Below are positions 17,228 to 26,146 of a stretch of 50,769 nucleotides of DNA, in pieces. A program made the translations under genes and the position numbers. Positions within the stretch are counted from its first letter, which is position 1. The number at the start of each line of letters is the position of its first letter. This DNA comes from an uncultured Eubacteriales bacterium (lineage in GTDB: Bacteria > Bacillota > Clostridia > Oscillospirales > Acutalibacteraceae). The notes below the pieces were generated by a model. That model was not told where the DNA came from, searched no databases, and saw only the letters and a program-made list of their open reading frames with translations. The stretch is from assembly GCA_934667845.1 (NCBI GenBank), contig CAKUMQ010000015.1:1-50769 (forward strand), read 5' to 3'.

Positions 17228-17977
17228 ATGACCGCACGCATTACTGCTCTTTGTCTGTCTCTCGCCCTGCTCTGCGCTTTAAGTGCCTGTGCACCCGCAT
17301 CGGCATCCGGAGCGGAGAGCGGCATCTCCTCATTCACGACCGCAGCAAACCGGGGAGCCGGATCAGCCGCCGACGAAAATGGCCCGTCCGCATCCGCGGA
17401 TGCTAAAGACCCGTATTTTCCTTATAACGGGCTGTTCGCTTCCGAAAAAGAAGCGCGCGAGACGTATGAGGCGTATAAGAAAATGAGCTATGAGGAGTAT
17501 TTCTCCGAACCGCGGGTCATATTTTCCTATTATTATCCGTACAGAGACGTTCTTCCCAAGCCGGACGATCCCACGGTGCTCTGTTATGAGTCCGAGCCGG
17601 ACAGCATCTATTTTGATGCCAAAAAGTATAAAAAGGACGCCAAAGAGATCCGCAGCGGTGGTTATGACGGTGACGGCATCGTGGACTATTTCTGTGTGGA
17701 TGACGAGATATGGCGCTGGCATATCCCCTCTGACACCATAGATGTAGTCGTGAAGGATCACGGACTGATCAACGGTATCTTTGCCGACTTTAATGACTTC
17801 GGCTACTGTACCGTCTATCATCCGGAGTTGGGGGACAGAGGCGATATGCACACATATGTGTATGAGCACTACCATGTATTCTCTAAAGATCTCGTGATCC
17901 CCTATAAGGACGTGCCGAAGGATATGTCCCTCAACGACCTGTTCAATTGGTTGCAGAAAAACGTCTACAACAGGTAA
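17228..17977 (+). CDS. Lipoprotein of unknown function
   Basis: 249 residues with a lipoprotein signal peptide (lipobox LSAC, Cys near residue 20), a Ser/Ala/Gly-rich linker (21-55), and a soluble domain rich in Tyr, Asp and Lys (RVIFSYYYPYRDVLPKP, KKYKKDAKEIRSGGYDGDG). DYFCVDDEIWRWHIPSDTIDVVV suggests a beta-rich fold. I do not recognise a family. It starts 21 bases after the ricin-domain gene and probably shares its transcript, so the pair may work together at the cell surface. Confidence 0.72.
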   Translation: MTARITALCLSLALLCALSACAPASASGAESGISSFTTAANRGAGSAADENGPSASADAKDPYFPYNGLFASEKEARETYEAYKKMSYEEYFSEPRVIFSYYYPYRDVLPKPDDPTVLCYESEPDSIYFDAKKYKKDAKEIRSGGYDGDGIVDYFCVDDEIWRWHIPSDTIDVVVKDHGLINGIFADFNDFGYCTVYHPELGDRGDMHTYVYEHYHVFSKDLVIPYKDVPKDMSLNDLFNWLQKNVYNR

Positions 17978-17993
17978 CCTCTTTTGCCCTGTC

Positions 17994-18020
17994 CCCGGTG
18001 CCGCGCGGCACCGGGGACAG
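17994..18020. terminator. GC-rich hairpin after the lipoprotein gene
   Basis: Near-perfect palindrome CCCCGGTGCCGCGCGGCACCGGGG, followed by T-rich AGCTTTTGCTTTT. It probably terminates or stabilises the 3' end of the ricin/lipoprotein transcript. Confidence 0.55.
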
Positions 18021-18042
18021 CTTTTGCTTTTCCGGTCGGCAA

Positions 18043-18088
18043 AACGCCGCCGGACAGCCCCAAATGCTGTCCGGCGGCGTTTTTTTGA
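18043..18088. terminator. Bidirectional terminator between convergent operons
   Basis: 16-base stem AACGCCGCCGGACAGC (18043-18058) / GCTGTCCGGCGGCGTT (18066-18081) followed by a T-run on the plus strand. It also ends the long minus-strand operon, whose last stop codon is at 18109. Confidence 0.88.
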
Positions 18089-18108
18089 TCTGTCCCTGTT
18101 CGGGCGGC

Positions 18109-19125
18109 TTATTCCACCAGTCCGCTGCGGGAGATACTCTCGACGAAAAAGCGCTGCAAAAACAGATACAGCAGCACGAGCGGCGTCACCATCAGCAGGC
18201 ACGCCCCCTGGCGGTCGAGCGCCGTGCGCACCGTATCCGTTATCGCCGTACCGTTTTTCGAATCCATGGCGAGCAGCAGCGTGTCCACGATCGACAGGTT
18301 GGTTGCCAGCGTCGGGCATTCCGTCCCCATCATCAGCCCTGTCACCTGATAATCGTTCCAGTACCACACAAAGGAGAACAGGAAGACCGACACAAACACC
18401 GACGAGACAGACGGCAGCATGATCCGCCAATAGGTCGGCCAGTAGCCGCAGCCGTCGATATACGCCGCCTCCTCCAGCTCACGGGGAACGCCCCGGAAAA
18501 ACTGGCGGAACAGGTAGATAAACAGCCCCGCCCGGAGCCCCACGCCGAAAACCGCCGGCAGCAGCAGCGGAAAAGGGGTGCCGATCAGATTGGTATGCCA
18601 GCTTTGCCCCGCCACGGCGTTAACGACGTCTAAGATGCCGAAAAAGTGAAAGTAGCGGAAGCCGATATACGCCGGCATATTGTAAAACGACTGCGGCACG
18701 ATAACGCTGAAGATCACCAGAGCGAACAGCAGCCCCTTGCCGCGAAAGCGGAAGCGGGCAAAGCTGTATGCCGCCATCGACGTCACAAAAGCGGACAGCA
18801 GCGAGCAGCCTCCGGCGACAAACACCGTATTGAGCAGCGTTTTCGGATAATCCATCGCGACAAACACCCGCTGCAGCGTCTCCAACGTCAGGTGCTTCGG
18901 GATCCAGTTGACCGTGATATCAAACATGTCGTTTTTCGTGCGGATCGACATGCTGATCATATACAGCAGCGGATACAGGATGATATACCCGAGTCCGATC
19001 AGCAGCAGCGTGCGAAAGACCGCCCAGAAGCGTCCGCCGATGCGCTGCCATGCCACCCGCCTCTGCGGCGGCGTCATCTCCCGCCACCGCACATGCGGCA
19101 GCGGCTTTTTCTCCGATTTCGACAA
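18109..19125 (-). CDS. Carbohydrate ABC transporter permease, MalG-like (second pair)
   Basis: 338 residues with about six membrane helices. The EAA loop that contacts the ATPase is EEAAYIDGCGYWPTYWRIMLP. The N-terminal 50 residues are cytoplasmic and basic (KSEKKPLPHVRWREMTPPQRR). The start is a TTG at 19123-19125 placed 7-8 bases after GAGGAGGG; an ATG would only occur 16 codons later, and the open frame further upstream overlaps the partner permease gene. It is the last gene of the long operon, 14 bases after its MalF-like partner. No ATP-binding subunit is encoded in the window, so a shared MsmX-type ATPase is likely. Confidence 0.88.
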   Translation of the reverse strand: MSKSEKKPLPHVRWREMTPPQRRVAWQRIGGRFWAVFRTLLLIGLGYIILYPLLYMISMSIRTKNDMFDITVNWIPKHLTLETLQRVFVAMDYPKTLLNTVFVAGGCSLLSAFVTSMAAYSFARFRFRGKGLLFALVIFSVIVPQSFYNMPAYIGFRYFHFFGILDVVNAVAGQSWHTNLIGTPFPLLLPAVFGVGLRAGLFIYLFRQFFRGVPRELEEAAYIDGCGYWPTYWRIMLPSVSSVFVSVFLFSFVWYWNDYQVTGLMMGTECPTLATNLSIVDTLLLAMDSKNGTAITDTVRTALDRQGACLLMVTPLVLLYLFLQRFFVESISRSGLVE

Positions 19126-19139
19126 TTGGCTCCCTCCTC

Positions 19140-20021
19140 TCAGTCCGTATAGTAGAATATCTTTTTCCGCAGCAGGGCAAATACCAGCCCGACCAGCAAA
19201 AACACGGCGCCGTAGTAGATCCATGCCAGTGCCGAGCTGGCTGCCAGCTCAAAGGCGTTGTTCAGATCGTAGATGCGCCGGATGATCGGGTTGGAATAAT
19301 CCGTGAAGCTGTCGATAATCGAATACACCAGACAGAGCTGCACCATCGGCGTGATCATCGGAAACGCCACTTTCCAGAAAAATTCCCATCCGGTAGCGCC
19401 CTCGATACGCGCCGCCTCCTTGACCGACGGCGAGATCGACTGCAGTCCCGACATGAAGATCAGGATCTGCAGCCCGCATTTCCACGAGATCTCAAACAGC
19501 GTGTTGAACATGGTCACGATCGTGTTGATCACGTTTTCGCTCAGATTCACCGACATTAAAATGTTGCGCAGCACCGTGATCTCCACCGTGGCAGAGCGGG
19601 CGGCATCCATACGGTCGGCGGAGTAGACGTCGCCCTTCAATATGGACAGCACCAGACCGGAGGCGATGATAAACGGCAGAAAAAAGACCACGCGCGCCAA
19701 AAGCCTGCCCCTGAATTCCTGCTCGAGCACCGTCGCCATGAACAGGGAGAAAAACATGATCACCGCAACGGTCAGCAGCATATTGCCGACCGCGCCCGCA
19801 AGCTCGCGGATAAACAGCGAATCCTCAAGAAAAAACCGCTGATACTGGGCAAAGCCGGTATACAGGAAGTTGGCGCCGTCCTCCGTGATCTCCGCCTCGG
19901 AGATGCTGTACCAGAACGACTGCCCCATCGGGATCAGAAAGAAAAACACAATGCCGATCAGCCAGGGGATCAAAAAGGCGACGCCCGCCCGCGCCCGCCG
20001 CTGCGCCTGTGTCAGCCGCAT
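19140..20021 (-). CDS. Sugar ABC transporter permease, MalF-like (second pair)
   Basis: 293 residues with six predicted membrane helices, beginning ARAGVAFLIPWLIGIVFFFL. The EAA loop is KEAARIEGATGWEFFWKVAFP. It forms the heterodimeric channel with the following MalG-like permease. It starts 1 base after the DUF5696 gene stop, so the two are almost certainly translationally coupled. Such coupling suggests that the DUF5696 protein and this permease pair function together. A solute-binding protein specific to this pair is not next to it; candidates are the 948-residue protein of the same operon or the lipoprotein at 35468. Confidence 0.88.
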   Translation of the reverse strand: MRLTQAQRRARAGVAFLIPWLIGIVFFFLIPMGQSFWYSISEAEITEDGANFLYTGFAQYQRFFLEDSLFIRELAGAVGNMLLTVAVIMFFSLFMATVLEQEFRGRLLARVVFFLPFIIASGLVLSILKGDVYSADRMDAARSATVEITVLRNILMSVNLSENVINTIVTMFNTLFEISWKCGLQILIFMSGLQSISPSVKEAARIEGATGWEFFWKVAFPMITPMVQLCLVYSIIDSFTDYSNPIIRRIYDLNNAFELAASSALAWIYYGAVFLLVGLVFALLRKKIFYYTD

Positions 20022-20022
20022 A

Positions 20023-22221
20023 TCAGTGCGCCTCCTTTCCGGTCACATAGGACAGCGGAGCGACCGTCACGCCGTCCGCCGTATAGGGGGTGTCCCCGTA
20101 GTTGACGATCACATAGCTGCCGTCCTCGTAGACCGTGCGGCGCACGTCCTCGGCGAGCACGGCATGGTCGCGGATGCAAAGCGCCTGCTTGCCCTGCATG
20201 AACGCGGCATATTCGGCATACGCCGACTTAATGGTATCCATCCACCGCTCAGCCTGCGCCGCATACAGCCTATCGTCGCGGGAATACCGCGTCGCCTCGG
20301 CATCGGCGTGGATCAGGCCAAACGTCAGTCCGCTGCCCGTTTCCAGCGCCGTCAGCAGCGCCCTGCGCGGCTCGGCGGAGGTGTTGACCGGCTCCAGCGC
20401 GAACGGCACATAGCCATGCAGCGCAATGGCGAAAAACGGAACCGCCTCGTCGCACACCGCAAAGCGGCTGTCGCCCGCGGGGAGGTTCCACACCATCGCC
20501 GCATGGGCCAGCGTATCCATATAGCCACCGTCCGCCGCCACGCGAAGTCCCGCTTCGGACAGCGTGCGGACTGCGGACGCATAGGCATCGGCAGTCGCCG
20601 TCATGCAGCCTGTATCCGACGAATAATCGGTGTATACCGTCTCAAATCCGCCCGCCGAGACTGCCGTCAGCCCACAGGCGCGGAGCGAATCGGCAAAGGC
20701 GGCGGCAGTCGGCACGATGCGGTCGGTCTTCAGCAGATGATACGTCTTGTCGAGCCGCATATTCGTGGCGAGATCAAACATCGGGCAGTCGATGACCGCC
20801 CCCTGCATATTCTCCGCCAGGCGGAAAAACCGATCGAACAGTCCGGGGCGGTAGACCGCGGACAGATGCCCGCTCACATATAATGTCCCCGTTTTCTCGA
20901 CCGCCGCCTTCAGCGACAGCAGCCCCGCCTTTCCCCCGGCGCGGCGCAGCGGCGTCGAGCCGGTCAGCGGCGCGCCCGTCACGGTCTGTGACGACCAGTT
21001 GTTCAGCCGCACCGTCACCGCGGCACCGCTCTCCTGCAATTCCCGCACGATCGCCTCCGCCTCGGAAAAGGTCGTCAGCGTCTGCGTACCCGTATAGGCA
21101 ATGCCGAGAAAACTCTTTTTGCGCTGCGTCGCCGCCGTGATATCCAGATAGAGCGGGTAGGTCTCATCGGTCACACGGGTCAGCCCGCAGGTCTCCGCAA
21201 GATACTCCCGCAAAAGCCCCGCCATCGCCGCATAGTCGGTCTTTTCGCTGCTTTTCAGCAGATAGGTCACCTGCAGCAGCGAAACGCCGTTCCGCTTTTC
21301 GGGATACACGTCCATATCGGCGCGGTTATCCGTGGTGTAGGCGCGCACATCCTGCCCCATCAAGGTAAAGGACGCCCACGCGCCGCTGTAGGAAATATGA
21401 CTTGTCCCGGGATTCGCTTCGATATAGGCGTCCCCCGCGCCGCCGGTGACGATACCGAGCGCCATCACCCCCGCCCTGCCGATGCCGAACACCGGCATGC
21501 GGACGGCATACGCCTTTTCGACCTCGCTGTACCGGTAGTTGGCGAGGTCGACGCCGTATACCTTCTGTTTATAGGCGCCGGCGGCATAATTCTGCCCCGG
21601 GAAACGGATCAGCGCACCCGAGCCGTCCGGCACGAGCAGATAGCCCGTCTCGTCTGCCGTGCCGCAGAAAAAGTACGGGTGCAGCGTCAGGCTCATCAGC
21701 TGCACATCGCCCTCCTCCCGGATCTCCTGTGGCAGAACCGACACCAAAAACCGCTCGCCGTCCAATGTATAGTGCACCGGCACGGTCAGCCCGGCATCCT
21801 GGAAGCGGTATTCCGCCACCCATTCCTTTTCCGTCCGGTGCACGGTCAGCCCCTCCTGGTTGACCGCATCGGGCAGGCTGTACAGGGTCGTTTTGGCGTT
21901 GTTCTCCCGGTCTAAGACCTCCACATGCAGGGCCGAGCGCACCTGCATCCGCGCGGAGCGCTTCATGCTGCCGTCCTCCGCCGTCTGCTCCGGCCAACTC
22001 CTCTGCACCTGTCCCGTCCGCCGGTCTGTCAGTGTAACGCAGCCGTCCTCTTCGCTGACCGCGAGGGAATAGCTGTCGTTTTCCGCGCTGACGGCGGTAT
22101 ATGCCGCCGTCACGCCGCTTTTCTCCGCAGACTGCGCCGATATGGGCGTCAGCCCGAGCGAGACAAGGCAGATCAAAGCGGCGCAAAGGCAGAGCGCGCG
22201 TTTTCTTCCGAATGTTTTCAT
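20023..22221 (-). CDS. DUF5696 domain-containing exported protein
   Basis: 732 residues. An N-terminal Sec signal peptide (1-29, ALCLCAALICLVSLGL then SAQSAEK) precedes a beta-rich N-terminal region (40-340) with LVPDGSGALIRFPG and a glycosidase-barrel-like second half (about 350-720, with VRLNNWSS, GAVIDCPMF and YGDTPY). I recognise the family from its recurring sequence GSGALIRF...Y...VYG and its presence beside sugar ABC transporters in Clostridia and Paenibacilli. Its biochemical role is not known to me. A TIM-barrel-like carbohydrate-active function is possible but unproven. It lies 13 bases after the YIP1 gene and 1 base before the second permease pair. Confidence 0.82.
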   Translation of the reverse strand: MKTFGRKRALCLCAALICLVSLGLTPISAQSAEKSGVTAAYTAVSAENDSYSLAVSEEDGCVTLTDRRTGQVQRSWPEQTAEDGSMKRSARMQVRSALHVEVLDRENNAKTTLYSLPDAVNQEGLTVHRTEKEWVAEYRFQDAGLTVPVHYTLDGERFLVSVLPQEIREEGDVQLMSLTLHPYFFCGTADETGYLLVPDGSGALIRFPGQNYAAGAYKQKVYGVDLANYRYSEVEKAYAVRMPVFGIGRAGVMALGIVTGGAGDAYIEANPGTSHISYSGAWASFTLMGQDVRAYTTDNRADMDVYPEKRNGVSLLQVTYLLKSSEKTDYAAMAGLLREYLAETCGLTRVTDETYPLYLDITAATQRKKSFLGIAYTGTQTLTTFSEAEAIVRELQESGAAVTVRLNNWSSQTVTGAPLTGSTPLRRAGGKAGLLSLKAAVEKTGTLYVSGHLSAVYRPGLFDRFFRLAENMQGAVIDCPMFDLATNMRLDKTYHLLKTDRIVPTAAAFADSLRACGLTAVSAGGFETVYTDYSSDTGCMTATADAYASAVRTLSEAGLRVAADGGYMDTLAHAAMVWNLPAGDSRFAVCDEAVPFFAIALHGYVPFALEPVNTSAEPRRALLTALETGSGLTFGLIHADAEATRYSRDDRLYAAQAERWMDTIKSAYAEYAAFMQGKQALCIRDHAVLAEDVRRTVYEDGSYVIVNYGDTPYTADGVTVAPLSYVTGKEAH

Positions 22222-22234
22222 ATCGCTCCCCCCG

Positions 22235-22861
22235 TCACAGCCGGATCCGCAGCACGATCTCGTCGTACAGCGAGTACAGAAATTCCCACAGCTGCTGAAA
22301 CAGCAGCATCACCAAAAAGCAGAGGAACAAAATCAGCAGCATGCCGACTGCCGTGCCGACCAGGCAGGCAAGGTTTTTGCCGACGGTATATTCCTGCGCC
22401 TGGAGCAGCCCGAACCACAGCACAAGCCCCGCCCACAGCGTACACGCCGCGGTGACTACCGACAGCAGCGCGCCGTCCTCTATCGTGCAGAGATGCGACA
22501 GCCCCGTGCGCAGCAAAAGCCCGAGCGTATACGGCGCCATCGCATAGCCGAACACGATGAAGATCATCCGCAGATCCGCCTTGCCGTCCCAGAGCGTGGA
22601 CAGCGCCCAGTTGGCCGCCGTGGCGACAAGGACAAGCCCGACCGTGGCGACCAGCACCAGAAACACATTGGTGTTTTCCGTGCTGTAGGTATTGAAGCGG
22701 AACGCCAGAAAAAAGCGCTCCAGCAGCGTGGACAGAAACAGCGCCGCCACCGATACCGCCGCTAAAAGCGGCGAGCCGCGCTTATGGGCGCTCAGCTCGT
22801 CAAATCCCTCGCAGGGATGGATCAGCACATGAAAAAACTCCCGCAGATCACCCTTATGCAT
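22235..22861 (-). CDS. YIP1 family integral membrane protein
   Basis: 208 residues with an N-terminal soluble segment typical of the family (FFHVLIHPCEGFDELS) followed by about five membrane helices. FGYAMAPYTLGLLLRTGL is the conserved Yip1 loop region. The bacterial Yip1-like proteins have no settled function. It overlaps the preceding NHL-propeller gene by 8 bases. The tight packing between that gene and the DUF5696 gene suggests a membrane component of the same machinery, perhaps a docking or assembly factor for the exported neighbours (inference). Confidence 0.83.
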   Translation of the reverse strand: MHKGDLREFFHVLIHPCEGFDELSAHKRGSPLLAAVSVAALFLSTLLERFFLAFRFNTYSTENTNVFLVLVATVGLVLVATAANWALSTLWDGKADLRMIFIVFGYAMAPYTLGLLLRTGLSHLCTIEDGALLSVVTAACTLWAGLVLWFGLLQAQEYTVGKNLACLVGTAVGMLLILFLCFLVMLLFQQLWEFLYSLYDEIVLRIRL

Positions 22862-24326
22862 CCGTCGATCTCCTCCTTCGCCGCCGGATCAGCCCAAAAA
22901 CGACGCACAGCAGCACAAGCCCGCACAGCCCGCTGATCAGCGCCGGAAATGCTGCGCGCAGGCACTCCGCCCGGTATTCCCCGAAGGCGCGCGATTCGTT
23001 TTCGCGGTCACAGCCCTTGCGGAAATAGTGCATCGCCTCTTTATACTCTCCGGAATAAAACAGCGCCTTGCCGATACCGACATAGGCGGTAAACAGGTTG
23101 CCGTCCTGTGTCAGCACCTGCTCCCACAGCGTCCGCGAGCCGTCATAGTCGCCGTCATAATAGCGGATGAGCGCTTCCTTGACGGTCTTGCCGAAATCTG
23201 TCGGGCGAAAGCGGGTGATGCTCGCGCGCGCCTTATCCAGAACCAGTACGCTGTCCTTATCGGTATCAATTGCCGCCGGGATGGCAAACGTCCCTTTCTG
23301 TGTGCCCTTTCCGCCGAAGACAAACACCGGACTGCCCTCGGTGTCGTAGAGGAATATGCGTCCCTTTGTCGCGTCGAGCGCAAACAGGAACTCCTCTTCG
23401 GTCACCGCCACATCCACAAAGGAGGTCGGATAGCTGTGGATCTTGTAATACCCGACCTTTTTATCGCCCGCAGCGGAAATGCCGCTCCACAGATTGCCGC
23501 CGTTCGGATTGATCCGCGACAGGCGGGAGCCGTTTCCGTCGTTGGCGCCGGTGCAGGTATAGAGAAAATCCCGCGCCGACAGGTCAAAGCCGGTAAACTG
23601 CACCGGCACATAGTTGGAGATCTGCTCCTGCTGATCCTCGTTCATCAGGGATTTCCAGAAGCGGTCCATCAGCAGAGACAGCGTCACCTGCACGCTGTTG
23701 CTGCCGAAAAAGTCCGAAAACTCTCCGTCTTTGTCAAACACCGCCGCGCCCTGATATACGCCGAGCACCGACACATACAGATTCCCGCGCGAATCGCACA
23801 GCACCTTCTGCGGATGAAAAGCGCTTTCCTGCGGGAACGTCGCACTCTCCGGCTTGCGGATCAGCCGGTAAATATGCCCCTCGGTATCCGCCGCGACCAC
23901 CGTCTGGTTGTCATAGTCGGCGATCCACATCTTCCCGTCCCGCACGGCGATGCCGGTGGGGTTCTGCAGGGTATAGCTGCCGCCGTCCGGCAGGGTGAAC
24001 GTCTCGATCACGCGGATCAGCGCAAACGCCGGAGACAGCACCACCACCCGGTTGTTGCCGCTGTCCAGCACATACAGCGTGCTGTCCTCCGCCACGCACA
24101 TATCCTCGGGCGCATTGAACTGCACGGTGTGGTCGCGGTCGCCGTAAACGACATCGTCGGGCAGATAACCCGTTTTTGAGGGGATCGGCTCGTTCCATTC
24201 GTCATAGGTGTATCCGGCATAGGGGATATCCTCTGCCAGAGCCGTTCCCGCCGCCGTGCAGATGATCCCCAAAGCCAGCAGCCCAGCGCCGGCCCGCACA
24301 AGCCTGCTTCTGCCTCCCATTTTCAT
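22854..24326 (-). CDS. Exported NHL-repeat beta-propeller protein with TPR and C-terminal membrane anchor
   Basis: 490 residues starting MKMGGRSRLVR. A signal peptide ends near ALA (31). Residues 45-370 are NHL-like propeller blades (FNAPEDMCVAEDSTLYVLDS, LQNPTGIAVRDGKMWIADYD, FHPQKVLCDSRGNLYVSV). Residues 385-445 look like TPR helices (ALIRYYDGDYDGSRTLW, YVGIGKALFYSGEYKEAMHY). A final membrane helix (ALISGLCGLVLLCVVFGLI) is followed by six arginines, a stop-transfer signal. It would therefore sit on the outer face of the membrane. It follows the first MalG-like gene by 29 bases and overlaps the YIP1 gene. Function unknown; a binding or scaffolding role next to the transporter is plausible. 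Confidence 0.83.
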   Translation of the reverse strand: MKMGGRSRLVRAGAGLLALGIICTAAGTALAEDIPYAGYTYDEWNEPIPSKTGYLPDDVVYGDRDHTVQFNAPEDMCVAEDSTLYVLDSGNNRVVVLSPAFALIRVIETFTLPDGGSYTLQNPTGIAVRDGKMWIADYDNQTVVAADTEGHIYRLIRKPESATFPQESAFHPQKVLCDSRGNLYVSVLGVYQGAAVFDKDGEFSDFFGSNSVQVTLSLLMDRFWKSLMNEDQQEQISNYVPVQFTGFDLSARDFLYTCTGANDGNGSRLSRINPNGGNLWSGISAAGDKKVGYYKIHSYPTSFVDVAVTEEEFLFALDATKGRIFLYDTEGSPVFVFGGKGTQKGTFAIPAAIDTDKDSVLVLDKARASITRFRPTDFGKTVKEALIRYYDGDYDGSRTLWEQVLTQDGNLFTAYVGIGKALFYSGEYKEAMHYFRKGCDRENESRAFGEYRAECLRAAFPALISGLCGLVLLCVVFGLIRRRRRRSTDA

Positions 24327-24355
24327 TGCTCTGCCATCCTTTCCGTCTGCACCTG

Positions 24356-25222
24356 TCAGTCCTTCATGCCCGAATGTGCCATCGTCTCGATCATCCGGCT
24401 CTGGGAGAACACAAAGACCAGAAGCGGCGGGATCATGAGCAGCACTGCAGCCGCCGCGCCGATGCCCACGGTGGCTACGGTATTCGTCGAGGAAATCTGA
24501 CGGAACACCGCCGGCAGATTTTTCAGCTGCTCGGTAAAAATATAGGTCGACGTATCCCGGTTCCAAAGCCCCTGGAACGTCAGGATCGTCGCCGTGATCC
24601 ACGCCGGTTTGACATTGGGCATCACCACCGAGACAAACTGCCGCCAGGTCGACGCGCCGTCCACGCTTGCGGCATCGAGCAGCGCATCGGGCAGCTGGGA
24701 CATAAACTGCTTCATCAGATACAGCCCGAGCGTGCCGGACATGGCGGGCAGGATCACCGACCAGACCGTGTCGATCAGATGCAGCGAGCTGAGCACCACA
24801 TACTGGGGGATATACGTCACCTCATACACAAACAGCAGCGCCAGCGTCACGCCCGTTTCATAGACCCGGCTGCCGGGAAAACGGAACTTGGCCAGCGGGA
24901 ATGCCGCCATTGCCGAAAATACCACGCTGCCGACCGTTCCCGCCACCGTCATAACCACACTGTTGACGATATAGCGCTCAAACGGCACCCACATATTGTT
25001 CGTCCGCCAGAACAGATCCAGAAAATTGTCAAACGTCGGGTTGCGGACAAAAAATTTCGGCGGGAACAAAAACAGCTCCTCCGTCGGCTTGAGCGATTGG
25101 GCGATCGCATAGATAAAGGGGAGCAGCATAAATGCCCCCAAAAGGCACAGAATCAGCAGCAAAAGGGTGCTGCCGGCGAGCGAGTGCGTCTGCCGCCGCC
25201 CGACCTTGGAATACAGCTTCAC
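24356..25222 (-). CDS. Carbohydrate ABC transporter permease, MalG-like (first pair)
   Basis: 288 residues with six membrane helices. A typical opening is followed by LLLLILCLLGAFMLLPFIYAI (read as one helix). The EAA loop is LLDAASVDGASTWRQFVSVVMP. The sequence FPPKFFVRNPTFDNFLDLF is the periplasmic-side loop typical of this family. It follows its MalF partner by 18 bases. Together with that partner and the 948-residue binding protein it forms a standard CUT1 importer lacking only the ATPase, which is usually shared between such systems. Confidence 0.9.
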   Translation of the reverse strand: MKLYSKVGRRQTHSLAGSTLLLLILCLLGAFMLLPFIYAIAQSLKPTEELFLFPPKFFVRNPTFDNFLDLFWRTNNMWVPFERYIVNSVVMTVAGTVGSVVFSAMAAFPLAKFRFPGSRVYETGVTLALLFVYEVTYIPQYVVLSSLHLIDTVWSVILPAMSGTLGLYLMKQFMSQLPDALLDAASVDGASTWRQFVSVVMPNVKPAWITATILTFQGLWNRDTSTYIFTEQLKNLPAVFRQISSTNTVATVGIGAAAAVLLMIPPLLVFVFSQSRMIETMAHSGMKD

Positions 25223-25240
25223 GGGTCTGCCCGCCTCCTC

Positions 25241-26143
25241 TCAGATGTTCGTATACTTGCGCAGCACGCGCTTGATCAGGGCATTCATCCCGATCATCGT
25301 CAGAAACAGCACCGTGGCGATGGCGGAGGCGTAGCCCATTTCATAGCGGGCGGTGCCGACATCGCTCAGATGCGTCACCACGGTCGCGGCGGCATAGTCG
25401 GTGCTGGGGTTGCCCGCCAGCGCCACACAGATCCCGCTGACCCCGAACGAGGCGCCGATCTGCATAACGGCGGCAAACATCAGCTGCGGCCCCATGGACG
25501 GCAGGGTGATGAGCCGCAGCTCCTGAAAGCGGGTACGGATGCCGTCGATCGTCCCCGCCTCATACAGCGCGCGATCCACGCCCTGCAGACCCGCGATAAA
25601 CGACAGAAACGACGTGCCGAGACTTGCCCAGAGCTGAACAATAATGATCACGGTCAGCATGTACCGCGTATCACTCAGCCAGAGGACCGGCTCGTAAATG
25701 ATGCCGAGCCGCATCAGCAGGCTGTTGAACAGGCCGTTGGCATCGCCGCTGAATATGTATGCCCAGACCGTATACAGGGTGCCGGAAATGGAGGGGGCGT
25801 AGAAAACAAAGGTCAGAAGCGTGCGCACGGTGCGGCCGAATTCGTTGATCATCCACGCCAGCATCAGGCACAGCAGATAGCTGACCGGGCCGGTGATCAG
25901 CGCAAACACCAGCGTGTTGCGCACGGCGATGAAAAACACGTCGTCATCCAGAAACATCCGGCTGTAATTCTGCCAGCCGACAAACGCCGCCGGCTGGATC
26001 ATATTGTAGTCGGTAAAGCTCAGCGCAATGGAGGAAAGCACCGGTATGACGGTAAACAGCAGAAACAGCACGGTAAAGGGCAGCAGCATCAGGTATTTAT
26101 CCGTATTCCGCCGCAGCTCCCTCAGACGGGATCTTGTCTGCAT
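25241..26143 (-). CDS. Sugar ABC transporter permease, MalF-like (first pair)
   Basis: 300 residues with six membrane helices. The first is YLMLLPFTVLFLLFTVIPVL. The EAA loop reads LYEAGTIDGIRTRFQELRLITLP. It starts 3 bases after the stop of the solute-binding protein gene, consistent with coupled translation. It probably heterodimerises with the next permease to import an oligosaccharide delivered by that binding protein. Confidence 0.9.
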   Translation of the reverse strand: MQTRSRLRELRRNTDKYLMLLPFTVLFLLFTVIPVLSSIALSFTDYNMIQPAAFVGWQNYSRMFLDDDVFFIAVRNTLVFALITGPVSYLLCLMLAWMINEFGRTVRTLLTFVFYAPSISGTLYTVWAYIFSGDANGLFNSLLMRLGIIYEPVLWLSDTRYMLTVIIIVQLWASLGTSFLSFIAGLQGVDRALYEAGTIDGIRTRFQELRLITLPSMGPQLMFAAVMQIGASFGVSGICVALAGNPSTDYAAATVVTHLSDVGTARYEMGYASAIATVLFLTMIGMNALIKRVLRKYTNI

Positions 26144-26146
26144 CGC